Below are positions 1-6,790 of a DNA stretch of 9,279 nt, piece after piece. The notes under the pieces were generated by a model. The model was not told the origin of the DNA and ran no database searches. It saw only the letters and a list, made by a program, of their open reading frames with translations. Origin of the DNA: Candidatus Atribacteria bacterium. Its GTDB lineage: Bacteria > Atribacterota > JS1 > SB-45 > 34-128. Position 1 is the first letter of the stretch; every line of letters starts with the position of its first letter. Location: contig DMCY01000099.1 in NCBI GenBank assembly GCA_003451675.1, positions 1 through 9,279 of the forward strand. The letters are read 5' to 3'. A program made the position numbers and the translations under genes.

Positions 1-1
1 C

Positions 2-60
2 CAGGCGAGACGCCTGTCCTACGGTTATCTATCTCGGGCAGACACAAGGTCAGCCCCTAC
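2..60. repeat. Pair of small hairpin repeats at left edge
   Basis: Two compact hairpins lie side by side. The first is CAGGCG-AGA-CGCCTG (2-16), a perfect 6-bp stem with a 3-base loop. The second pairs GGGCAGAC (36-43) with GTCAGCCC (49-56), with one mismatch and a 5-base loop. No reading frame runs through them. Short GC-rich hairpins like these stand out against the AT-rich surroundings and resemble dispersed intergenic repeats; that they are dispersed is inference from one window. Confidence 0.5.
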
Positions 61-363
61 ATTTAACTTCCAATACAATACACAAATACAATTTTAATTA
101 ACCAATTAACTAGATAACCAAGTAACTAATCATACACACGATACTCGATACTAATTTCCTATCTCCATTTTACCCCAAAACAAAAAAATTAAAAAGAATA
201 AATCCGATTTTATTTTTTCTATCTACTTTTTTTCCGAATCTTTTCTTTTTTTACGCAATGCGCGATATGCAATACCCGATACGAATATTTTTGTCTTTAT
301 AAATATAGAAGAATAATATATAATGATTTTGTTGTATGGGAATTTCCTTTTTCCGTAATCTTT

Positions 364-427
364 GTTTAGTAAATACTCATTTAGTAAGGTAAGCCCCTGT
401 TTAGCAGATACTCGCTTAGCAAAGTAA
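364..427 (+). repeat. Diverged 29-bp tandem direct repeat
   Basis: Two 29-base copies lie at 364-392 and 399-427, separated by 6 bases. They match at 23 of 29 positions, and all six differences are transitions (A/G or C/T). Each copy itself contains two TTAG words followed by AA or CA. No coding frame explains them. Confidence 0.65.
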
Positions 428-448
428 AAAAGGGCAATAAAATAGAGA

Positions 449-468
449 GGGCACAATTCATTGTACCC
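449..468. repeat. 9-bp hairpin repeat GGGCACAAT/ATTGTACCC
   Basis: GGGCACAAT (449-457) faces ATTGTACCC (460-468) across a 2-base centre, giving 8 of 9 matched pairs, with a G·U possible at the ninth on one strand. There is no T-run in a position that would make it a good terminator. It resembles the two GC-rich hairpins at the left edge and is probably the same class of intergenic element. Confidence 0.45.
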
Positions 469-550
469 CCACAAAAGAAAAGTAAGAGCATGGTATGGTG
501 TGCCATGTCTTCTTGTACTAACGACTATTCACTATTCACTAACGACTAAT

Positions 551-577
551 TTGATACTGATTAGAAAGCAATATAAT
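551..577 (+). promoter_or_regulatory. Possible sigma-70 promoter for the M50 protease
   Basis: TTGATA (551-556) and a perfect TATAAT (572-577) are separated by 15 bases, shorter than the usual 17. An offset -10 (TAATAT, 574-579) would give 17. Transcription would begin at about 584-586, almost on top of the GAGGTGA motif, so the mRNA would have almost no 5' untranslated leader. This matters for deciding how the downstream gene starts. Confidence 0.4.
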
Positions 578-595
578 ATAACGAGGTGAAGAATA

Positions 596-1366
596 ATTTT
601 ACACTTAATCTTATTTCTTCTGACTATAGTTTCTTGTTTTTTTATAGGTGGTATCTGGTATGCTCTATTTTTAACCACTATTCTACTTGCTCACGAATTA
701 GGACATTTCTTTGTTAGCAGAAGATACGGGGTAAAAGTCACTCTTCCCTTTTTTATCCCCTTCCCTCTATCTCCTTTTGGTACTTTAGGAGCAGTTATCA
801 AAATGAAAGGGATTATGCCTAACCGTAAAGCTTTATTTGACATCGGGTTAGCTGGACCTTTTGTAGGCTTAGTTCTCACTATCCCTACTATAATAATCGG
901 ACTTAAACTGTCAGAAGTAGCAGTAATTTCAGAAATTGAGGGACCGGTTATACCTCTGGGAAGTTCCATACTGTTCTCATTTATAGAAAAAATAATGTTT
1001 GGTCATCTCCCCGAGGGCCAGGATATAATTCTGCATCCTATAGCTTATGCTGGCTGGGTAGGATTGTTTGTAACTGCTTTAAATCTCCTTCCCGTTGGAC
1101 AGTTAGATGGTGGACACATAATTTATTCCTTGTTAGGTAAAAATAGTAAAATTGCTTATTATATAACCCTGGGTATTTTAGGCTTTATCTGCATATTTGT
1201 TAACTCAGCGTGGACCTTATTATTTATCTTACTTCTTATATTTGGATTTAATCACCCTCCGCCATTGGATGATTCCACCCCATTAGATAAAAGAAGAAAA
1301 ATATTGGGAACCTGTGCTTTAATTTTTTGCGTCTTATCTTTTACTCCTGTACCTTTTCAAATATAG
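596..1366 (+). CDS. M50 (site-2) membrane zinc metalloprotease, 5' end uncertain
   Basis: A polytopic intramembrane protease of the M50 family, which cuts membrane-spanning substrates. The zinc-binding HELGH is encoded at 692-706, preceded by hydrophobic residues. The second signature, NLLPVGQLDGGH (1082-1117), supplies the third ligand (Asp). GTLGAVIKMKGIMPNRKALFDIG between the motifs, and the later helices, also fit the family. The frame opens after a TGA at 587-589, and its first ATG/GTG/TTG is ATG 803, downstream of HELGH, which cannot be the true start. I place the start at ATT 596, six bases after GAGGTG (584-589), giving 256 residues. Alternatively GTG 586 is the start and the T-run 597-600 holds one extra T, which would restore an N-terminus MKNNLHLILFLLT. 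Family and catalytic residues are clear; the exact start is not. The substrate is unknown and no operon partner is visible. Confidence 0.85.
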   Translation: MLHLILFLLTIVSCFFIGGIWYALFLTTILLAHELGHFFVSRRYGVKVTLPFFIPFPLSPFGTLGAVIKMKGIMPNRKALFDIGLAGPFVGLVLTIPTIIIGLKLSEVAVISEIEGPVIPLGSSILFSFIEKIMFGHLPEGQDIILHPIAYAGWVGLFVTALNLLPVGQLDGGHIIYSLLGKNSKIAYYITLGILGFICIFVNSAWTLLFILLLIFGFNHPPPLDDSTPLDKRRKILGTCALIFCVLSFTPVPFQI

Positions 1367-1718
1367 CAATTAAGCAAATTAACTTACTTAATTGATCATC
1401 TAAAACTGATTAACATTGATTTTTAAAAAAATTTAAAATATTTTCAAAAAAAAGAAGGATTTTCTGAATTAATGTCGTATGTATATATTAATTAGATAAC
1501 ATTATTATTTTTATTTTTATTAACTATACTTATTTTTTTATCTGAAACAATCTATTCTACTTGCAAATTTCACTCTATTAAAACAAAAGGTGGTGGTGCT
1601 AATGAAAAAAATAATAAAACGCTTATCTTAGGAATCTCGCGAAATATTACACTTTTATTTATTCATTTAAAATTCATTAAAATTTGCCAAAAAAAATAAA
1701 AAAAAGGAGGATTTTTCA
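1367..1718. other. 352-base AT-rich intergenic region
   Basis: Immediately after the protease stop codon, CAATTAAG (1367-1374) and CTTAATTG (1387-1394) form a perfect 8-bp inverted repeat with a 12-base loop. It lacks a following T-run, so it is at best a weak 3' end structure. The rest is A/T-rich with no clear promoter. A tiny ORF with a good ribosome-binding site sits at 1602-1631, and a poorer 7-codon one begins at an ATG near 1472. The strong AAGGAGG at 1704-1710 belongs to the transporter gene. Confidence 0.5.
1602..1631 (+). CDS. Possible 9-residue upstream ORF (MKKIIKRLS)
   Basis: ATG at 1602 follows AGGTGG (1588-1593) with an 8-base gap. The frame runs nine codons to TAG at 1629-1631 and ends about 87 bases before the NSS transporter. 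The peptide is basic and has no run of any one amino acid, so it is not an obvious attenuator. It may be a decayed gene start, a translated leader or chance in an A-rich region. Confidence 0.25.
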   Translation: MKKIIKRLS

Positions 1719-3062
1719 ATGGAAAATAAATCAAGAGGGAATTGGCAATCCCAAGTAGGATTTATAGCAGCAGCTGCCGGCTCTGCCGTAGGTCTGGGAA
1801 ATATCTGGAAATTCCCTTATATCACCGGAAAATATGGTGGTGCAGCATTTGTTTTAGTGTATTTAATTATAATTATTTTTATTGGTGTTCCCCTTATGAA
1901 TTCGGAACTATTAGTAGGTCGTAAATCCGGAAAAAATGCACTTGGTGCATTTAAAGAATTAGCACCGAAGAGTTCCTGGTGGATTGTAGGAGCTATGGGA
2001 ATATTAGCAGGATTTATCATCCTTTCTTACTATTCAGTTATTGGTGGATGGGCAACAGCATACATCTTTAAATCAGGTGCTTATATGGCTGCTGGTGCTG
2101 ATCATGCTAACATTTTTGTTGGTTCAATTACCAACCCTTGGGCTCCTCTAATTTGGCATGCTATATTTATGCTGATGTGCATAGGTATCGTGGTAGCCGG
2201 TATTGAAAAAGGAATCGAAAAATATACAAAGATTTTAATGCCTGCTTTGTTAGTAATAATGTTGATCTTAATTATCCGTTCAGTAACTCTACCCGGTGCA
2301 GGCAAAGGCTTGGCTTTCTACCTCAAACCAGATTTTAGTAAATTAACTGCTGAGGGAATTTTAGCTGCCTTAGGACAGGCCTTCTTCTCATTGAGTTTAG
2401 GAATGGGTTGTATGATAACCTATGGTAGTTATCTTAAAAAAGACCAGGATATTCCTGCCAATTCTTACTGGATTGCCGGAGCTGATACTGCAATCGCTTT
2501 CTTAGCTGGTTTTGCTATATTCCCAGCAGTGTTTGCCTTTGGATTAGAACCGGGTGCAGGACCAGGATTAACCTTTATTACTCTTCCAGCCGTATTTGCT
2601 TCTATGGGAGCAGTTGGCCATGTATTTGGAATTTTGTTCTTCTTCTTACTTACTATTGCTGCTCTTACTTCGGCTATTTCCTTACTCGAAGTCGTTTGTG
2701 CTTACTTTATTGATGAAGCAAAATGGGATCGTAAAAAAGCAACCTGGATAATGGGTACAATTATTTTCTTATTAGGAATTCCGTCTTCATTGGGTCAAGG
2801 TGTATGGTCTGGAGTAAAGATTATTGGTGGAAGAGATATCTTAGATTCTCTTGATTTTATAGCTTCTAATATACTTCTACCTTTAGGCGGACTCTTACTT
2901 TGCATCTTTATTGGTTGGTACTGGGGAACTGATAAGGCAATTGAAGAAGCAAATATAGGCGCAAAGAGCATTAAATTAGGAGCTACTTATAGTTTCCTTA
3001 TTAAATATGTTGCCCCTGTAGCTATATTCATAGTCTTCCTTAAAAGCATAGGAGTATTTTAA
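1719..3062 (+). CDS. Na+-dependent NSS-family (SLC6-like) amino-acid transporter
   Basis: Secondary transporter that couples Na+ entry to amino-acid uptake across the cytoplasmic membrane. The 447 residues fold into about 11 membrane helices, as in bacterial members such as MhsT. TM1 carries the family signature with the unwound GSAVGLGNIWKFPY (21-34). TM6 has FFSLSLGMG (222-230), aligning with LeuT FFTLSLGFG, so the Na1-site Thr is Ser here. TM8 has ALTSAIS (315-321), keeping the Thr-Ser pair of the Na2 site. TM5 has G165 and P175 in the GX9P spacing linked to Na2 release in MhsT. The start is secure: AAGGAGG (1704-1710) lies 8 bases before ATG. It is a single-gene unit followed by a strong terminator. 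Substrate cannot be read from sequence; known bacterial relatives take tryptophan, tyrosine, leucine or other hydrophobic amino acids. Confidence 0.95.
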   Translation: MENKSRGNWQSQVGFIAAAAGSAVGLGNIWKFPYITGKYGGAAFVLVYLIIIIFIGVPLMNSELLVGRKSGKNALGAFKELAPKSSWWIVGAMGILAGFIILSYYSVIGGWATAYIFKSGAYMAAGADHANIFVGSITNPWAPLIWHAIFMLMCIGIVVAGIEKGIEKYTKILMPALLVIMLILIIRSVTLPGAGKGLAFYLKPDFSKLTAEGILAALGQAFFSLSLGMGCMITYGSYLKKDQDIPANSYWIAGADTAIAFLAGFAIFPAVFAFGLEPGAGPGLTFITLPAVFASMGAVGHVFGILFFFLLTIAALTSAISLLEVVCAYFIDEAKWDRKKATWIMGTIIFLLGIPSSLGQGVWSGVKIIGGRDILDSLDFIASNILLPLGGLLLCIFIGWYWGTDKAIEEANIGAKSIKLGATYSFLIKYVAPVAIFIVFLKSIGVF

Positions 3063-3118
3063 ACTAGAACGAACATAAGAAATTCGTATTTCGTATTTAA
3101 TGAGATAAACTAAAATGA

Positions 3119-3156
3119 AAAAAATGCCCATCACTAACAAGGGGTGGGCATTTTTT
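3119..3156. terminator. Bidirectional intrinsic terminator between convergent genes
   Basis: A perfect 12-bp stem pairs AAAAAATGCCCA (3119-3130) with TGGGCATTTTTT (3145-3156) around a 14-base loop. A T-run follows on the plus strand (3151-3157), and the A-run at 3118-3124 gives a matching U-run on the minus strand. It lies 57 bases after the NSS transporter and 37 bases beyond the end of the M48 gene, so it can end both transcripts. Confidence 0.9.
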
Positions 3157-3192
3157 TCTGTAAAATCAAATAAAATATTTTTTTCTCTCTAT

Positions 3193-4338
3193 TTAATCTT
3201 CTAAATCTCCCTTAATATCAAAAGGCATATTAAGTCTGAACTCCCAAAGCACCTGCTTAATCCTATTCTTAGTTTCATGCAATACTTCTTCAGCAGTCTT
3301 TCTTAAATAAATTGTTTCTGAATCATCTAAAGAAATTATTTTATTATTACGAATCAAAAGCGTAGATGTAGTTCCTTCTACTAAAATATTTATTTCATAG
3401 GGAGCCAAATCAATACTAAGAAATTTATCCAGATTTTGAGCAGCTTCTATCGTTTTTAGGTAAAGTTCATGACCTATCGGAAATGTTAAATTCAATATAG
3501 TAATATTATCAATATAAATAGCAGTATTACAAAAAGACTCTTCGTATATATATTTGATGTCTACTTTAAGATAATCAGTAGTTACCCGTCTATCAATATC
3601 TATTCCTCTTTCTATTAATTTATTTCTTATATAATTAATCCTATCTTTAGTTTCAGGGTGAGTCTGAAATATCCCCAAATATATTTCAGGTTTAAACATT
3701 TCCCTGGTATACAATCTTTCTAAAAAAGTTAAAAAACCTACCGGATTATATCCTGTCTTAATTAAGAGGTCTATAGCAGTTAAATCCGCTTCTTCTTCGT
3801 ACTCCCGGCTATATTGATTAAGAAGAGTTATAGTGGTAAGCTTCCCTAATACGCCAACATCCGGCTCCCCGGTTAAAAGAACTCCTAAAATAGTCAACAA
3901 AGTGAATCTAGTATTATCTCTGGTCTGTTTTAAGGCATGATTATGGATTACATGGGCAATTTCGTGGGCTAAAATTCCAGCAAGCTCGTCATCTGACTGG
4001 ATATAATCAAAAAGATCGTAAGTTACATAAACATATCCGCCCGGAATAGAAAAAGCATTGGGTCCACCCTTTTTTAATATCCTGAAGTGAAATTTCATCT
4101 CTCTCATCTCAGAAGCTTCAGCTAATTTATTGCCAATCTCATTAAGTAATGAATTTTGGTTTAAATTCTCAACCACTTCATATTTTTTCTCAATATCTTC
4201 AGATAGTTTCTTTCCTAATTTCTGCTCTTTGTTTAAGTCTCTTTCAGCAGAAAATGAATTAAAATCTACCAATAAAAGAATTAGCAGAAAAACTATTACA
4301 AAAACTAATTTACTTATTAACTCTTTATTTCTTCTCAT
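3193..4338 (-). CDS. M48-family zinc metalloprotease, membrane-anchored, BepA-like core
   Basis: Zinc-dependent endopeptidase, probably acting outside the cytoplasmic membrane in protein quality control; BepA and related M48B proteins are the closest well-studied type. Residues 9-25 form a signal peptide or anchor. The catalytic motif HEIAH is at 125-129 with E126 as catalytic base, and the third zinc ligand is probably E181 in SREYEEEAD (177-185). THPETKDRI (226-234) matches the conserved THP segment whose His can also contact zinc in BepA. The 381-residue protein lacks the C-terminal tetratricopeptide region of BepA and instead ends in about 130 residues I do not recognise. AAGG lies only a few bases from ATG 4336-4338, a tight spacing. 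The gene follows the AlaX gene on the same strand after 67 bases, possibly co-transcribed, though the functions are unrelated. Confidence 0.92.
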   Translation of the reverse strand: MRRNKELISKLVFVIVFLLILLLVDFNSFSAERDLNKEQKLGKKLSEDIEKKYEVVENLNQNSLLNEIGNKLAEASEMREMKFHFRILKKGGPNAFSIPGGYVYVTYDLFDYIQSDDELAGILAHEIAHVIHNHALKQTRDNTRFTLLTILGVLLTGEPDVGVLGKLTTITLLNQYSREYEEEADLTAIDLLIKTGYNPVGFLTFLERLYTREMFKPEIYLGIFQTHPETKDRINYIRNKLIERGIDIDRRVTTDYLKVDIKYIYEESFCNTAIYIDNITILNLTFPIGHELYLKTIEAAQNLDKFLSIDLAPYEINILVEGTTSTLLIRNNKIISLDDSETIYLRKTAEEVLHETKNRIKQVLWEFRLNMPFDIKGDLED

Positions 4339-4405
4339 TTTCCTTCTTTTCTTTTTCTTTCTTAACTCGATACTATATACTCAATACTGTTTTTGCACTC
4401 TATAC

Positions 4406-5632
4406 TTATTTTTTTACAAAATCTTTTAAATTCATCAAAGCAAAATCTAAAGCTTCATGAATTCCCTCAGCCTTCTTCCCTCCAGCTTGAGCAAAATTGG
4501 ATGTTCCGCCTCCCCGACCTTCGATAAATTTTCCCGCTTCTCTTATTAATCTATTCATATCATATTTTAACGCCCTGGAACAGGCAAACAATATCTTTAC
4601 TCCTTCTCCCTCTCCTTTACTCTTAATTCCAGCAAATACAACTATACTGTCATCCAGATTAATAATCTTCTGTACCAATCCTCTTACTTCTTGAAAATTT
4701 TTCTCTTCAAATACTTTGCTTATAATCTTTATTCCATCATCTCTTATAGAGGTTTCATCGATTAATTTTTTTGCTTCATATTCTTGTAATTTTTCTTTGA
4801 TCTCTCTTAATTCTTTTCTGGTTTCTTTCCGTTCCTCTAACATTCTCTCCACTGCTTCTCCCAGCTCTGTATCTTTAATCGTCAATTTATTAGAAATGTT
4901 CTTAATTAATTCATTTTTCCAATAATAGTCCTTCAAAGAACGCTTACCGCATGTAAAATCCAACCGAATTTTTACTCCTCTTTTCTCCCATTTTAAGATT
5001 TTAATCAAGCCAACCTCTCCGGTAGTCCCACAGTGAGTACCACAACAGGCACATATATCAAAATCCTTTATTTCTACTATTCTTATATCTCCTTTTTTAG
5101 GAGGAATTTTCCTTAGATTTAATTCATTTGCCCTTTCTTGGTCCACAAAATATACTTTAATCGGTTTATTTTCTAAAACGATATTATTAGATAATATCTC
5201 CGCTTTTTTTACTTCCTCAGAAGTAATGTTATCTTTCATGATATCTAAAGTGCAAATTTCATCCCCCAAATTAAAAGATACCGTATCGGCATTCCATAAT
5301 TTTTCGAAAGCAGCAGAAAGAATATGTTGCCCACTATGTTGTTGCATATGGTCAAATCTTCTCTTCCAGTCAATTTTTCCTATTACCGTATTTCCGCATT
5401 CTTCTTCAATGCCTTCTTTTAATACATGGATTATATTCTCATTATCCTCTATTACATCAACTATTGACACACCCTGAATATAACCTAAATCATTTGGTTG
5501 ACCACCAGAAGTAGGATAAAAACAAGTGTTATCCAAAATAAGAGCAGGTTTGCCATCTATTTTTATTTTTTCTAATATTTTTCCTTTAAACTCTTGCAGA
5601 TATGGTTCTTCATAATATAATCTTTTACTCAA
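4406..5632 (-). CDS. Alanyl-tRNA editing protein, AlaX-L type with DHHA1 domain
   Basis: Stand-alone trans-editing factor that hydrolyses mischarged tRNA(Ala), typically Ser-tRNA(Ala), in the cytoplasm. The N-terminal part resembles the AlaRS domain around PTSGGQPND (40-48). The editing site has HSGQH (99-103), corresponding to AlaRS HxxxH, and a second zinc pair, C196 and H200, in CCGTH. Residues about 260-290 are charged and helical, probably a coiled coil. The C-terminal DHHA1 domain ends with GRGGGTSNFAQAGG (372-385), the AlaRS-type glycine-rich motif. No aminoacylation domain is present, so it is not an alanyl-tRNA synthetase; 408 residues suits AlaX-L. The start is TTG (complement of 5630-5632): no in-frame ATG lies nearby, the N-terminus fits the family from that codon, and GGGAG plus GGAAGGG lie just upstream. 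Confidence 0.93.
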   Translation of the reverse strand: MSKRLYYEEPYLQEFKGKILEKIKIDGKPALILDNTCFYPTSGGQPNDLGYIQGVSIVDVIEDNENIIHVLKEGIEEECGNTVIGKIDWKRRFDHMQQHSGQHILSAAFEKLWNADTVSFNLGDEICTLDIMKDNITSEEVKKAEILSNNIVLENKPIKVYFVDQERANELNLRKIPPKKGDIRIVEIKDFDICACCGTHCGTTGEVGLIKILKWEKRGVKIRLDFTCGKRSLKDYYWKNELIKNISNKLTIKDTELGEAVERMLEERKETRKELREIKEKLQEYEAKKLIDETSIRDDGIKIISKVFEEKNFQEVRGLVQKIINLDDSIVVFAGIKSKGEGEGVKILFACSRALKYDMNRLIREAGKFIEGRGGGTSNFAQAGGKKAEGIHEALDFALMNLKDFVKK

Positions 5633-5675
5633 TACCCTTCCACTCCCTTTAAAATTAGTTTCTCGTATAGATACA

Positions 5676-5786
5676 GTAACAAGTAATATGTAATGATTAA
5701 TAAGATTAAATTTCCTAAATTATAAAAACAGATACTTATTGCAGAGTTACTTATCACATGTTACTTTACATTGTATTACTTGTTAC
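5676..5786. repeat. Imperfect 18-20 bp inverted repeat with 73-base loop
   Basis: The left arm (5676-5695) begins GTAACAAGTAATA; the right arm (5769-5786) is CATTGTATTACTTGTTAC. The outer 13 bp pair perfectly and the inner end is broken by a short insertion. The loop contains further GTTACTT and GTTACTTTA words. This could be the remnant of a small mobile or dispersed element, or simple-sequence filler; no transposase is present. Confidence 0.5.
5719..5724 (-). promoter_or_regulatory. Candidate -10 box for the AlaX / M48 unit
   Basis: On the minus strand the sequence reads TATAAT, a perfect sigma-70 -10 element about 87 bases upstream of the AlaX TTG start. The expected -35 region (near ACTCTG) does not resemble TTGACA, so the call rests on the -10 alone in AT-rich DNA. 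Confidence 0.3.
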
Positions 5787-5915
5787 CTGGTTGGATGGTT
5801 AAGAAAATAAAAGAAAAAAACCAGGAACCGGAATAAAAAAGTTTACATTAACCTTTTAAAATATTTATATAGTTCTATTGTTTTTTATTATAATACAAAA
5901 AGCCAACCTACACAA

Positions 5916-5962
5916 AAAAAGAGCCTTGAATTCGTATGCAATACAAACATAAGACTCTTTTT
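5916..5962 (-). terminator. Intrinsic terminator of the ABC importer operon
   Basis: On the minus strand AAAAAGAGTCTT pairs with AAGGCTCTTTTT as a 12-bp stem containing one G·U, followed by a T-run (complement of 5914-5920). The 23-base loop holds its own small GTAT/ATAC hairpin. It begins about 20 bases beyond the stop codon of the ATPase gene, closing the three-gene operon. Confidence 0.85.
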
Positions 5963-5983
5963 ATTTATATCAAGTATGATAAA

Positions 5984-6787
5984 TTATATCAAGACCATTC
6001 TATCTTCTATATACTTATCTTTTCGATTGCCTAATATTGAAAACTGTCTTACTAGATCATCTACATTAATCTTTTCTCTTTCTTCTCCTTGAATATCAAA
6101 AATATTTCGTCCCCTATCCATCATAACAGTACGATTACCCACTTCCAAAGCTTGCTTCATATTGTGGGTAACCATTAAAGTAATTAAGTCTCCCTGCCGC
6201 TCCATAACTAAATCTTGCGTCAATTTCAAAATCTTTTTACTGCTTTCCGGATCCAAAGCTGCTGTATGTTCATCTAAAAGTAAAACCTTGGGTTTAAACA
6301 TGGTAGCCATTAACATGGTCATTGCCTGCCGTTGCCCCCCGGAAAGTAAGCCCACCTTTTTTGAGATATTATCTTCCAGTCCTAAATTTAATTCACTTAG
6401 TTTTTCCCGAAAAAAATTGCGTAAATTTTTATTAATCCCCAAGCGTAATCCCCTTTTTTCTCTTTTTAAAGATAAAGATAAATTTTCCTCAACAGTCATA
6501 TAAGAAGCAGTGCCCAAAAGGGGATTCTGAAAAACCCTTCCAATCCAACGAGCTCTTTGATATTCAGGCTGACAGGTAATCGCCTTTCCTGATAGACTTA
6601 TTTCTCCCTTATCTTGCTGTAGAGTTCCAGCAATTAAATTTAATAATGTTGACTTGCCAGCACCATTACTGCCGATAATCGTAATAAAATCACCCTTTTT
6701 AATCCGCAAGTCAAAATTATCTAAAGCCAGAGTTTCATGAGGACTATTTTTAGCAAAATATTTAGTCAATCCTTTAATTATCAGCAT
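5984..6787 (-). CDS. ABC importer ATP-binding protein, TrpZ-like
   Basis: Cytoplasmic ATPase that powers the importer encoded with it. All nucleotide-binding motifs are intact in 267 residues: Walker A GSNGAGKST (39-47), Q-loop Q87 in FQNP, signature LSGGQ (148-152), Walker B VLLLDE (168-173), D-loop LD (178-179) and H-loop H208 in VTHN. It is the third gene of the operon, starting 3 bases after the permease stop, with AAGGAAG inside the end of the permease gene serving as its ribosome-binding site; translation is probably coupled. The substrate-binding partner belongs to the PF04392-type family found in TrpXYZ systems. Because of the leader peptide upstream I infer tyrosine as substrate rather than tryptophan. 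Confidence 0.95.
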   Translation of the reverse strand: MLIIKGLTKYFAKNSPHETLALDNFDLRIKKGDFITIIGSNGAGKSTLLNLIAGTLQQDKGEISLSGKAITCQPEYQRARWIGRVFQNPLLGTASYMTVEENLSLSLKREKRGLRLGINKNLRNFFREKLSELNLGLEDNISKKVGLLSGGQRQAMTMLMATMFKPKVLLLDEHTAALDPESSKKILKLTQDLVMERQGDLITLMVTHNMKQALEVGNRTVMMDRGRNIFDIQGEEREKINVDDLVRQFSILGNRKDKYIEDRMVLI

Positions 6788-6790
6788 AGA

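Larger units (their letters stand above)
61..550. other. Gene-free AT-rich spacer with repeats
   Basis: About 490 bases with no convincing gene. The first part (61-180) is filler built from words such as TAACTA, AACCAA and GATACT. It is followed by T- and A-rich runs, a diverged direct repeat (364-427), a hairpin (449-468), a 5-bp stem CATGG/CCATG (489-507), and an 11-bp direct repeat ACTAACGACTA at 517-527 and 538-548. The minus-strand open frame across 223-474 is built largely from the direct repeat and has a TTG start, so it is not called as a gene. Confidence 0.6.
5633..5983. other. 351-base intergenic region with inverted repeats
   Basis: No gene is seen here. From left to right it contains the upstream region of the AlaX gene, including a perfect minus-strand -10 box, then a long-armed inverted repeat, then a 7-bp inverted repeat CCTGGTT (5786-5792) / AACCAGG (5819-5825), an A/T-rich stretch, and the terminator of the ABC operon. 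Confidence 0.6.

Noticed and set aside
223..474. Minus-strand 83-codon open frame
   Set aside because: TTG start with no ribosome-binding site, runs through the hairpin and the direct repeat, residue pattern tracks the repeat, and no family is recognised.
803..1366. M50 protease beginning at ATG 803
   Set aside because: This would drop HELGH and the first membrane segment, which are encoded in the same uninterrupted frame upstream.
4406..5632. Truncated alanyl-tRNA synthetase
   Set aside because: The N-terminus is a natural AlaX start with its own ribosome-binding site and the upstream 350 bases show no remnant of an aminoacylation domain.
5842..5871. Plus-strand promoter-like TTTACA-18-TATATA
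   Set aside because: It points into the 3' end of a minus-strand operon with no plus-strand gene downstream; A/T-rich chance is likely.
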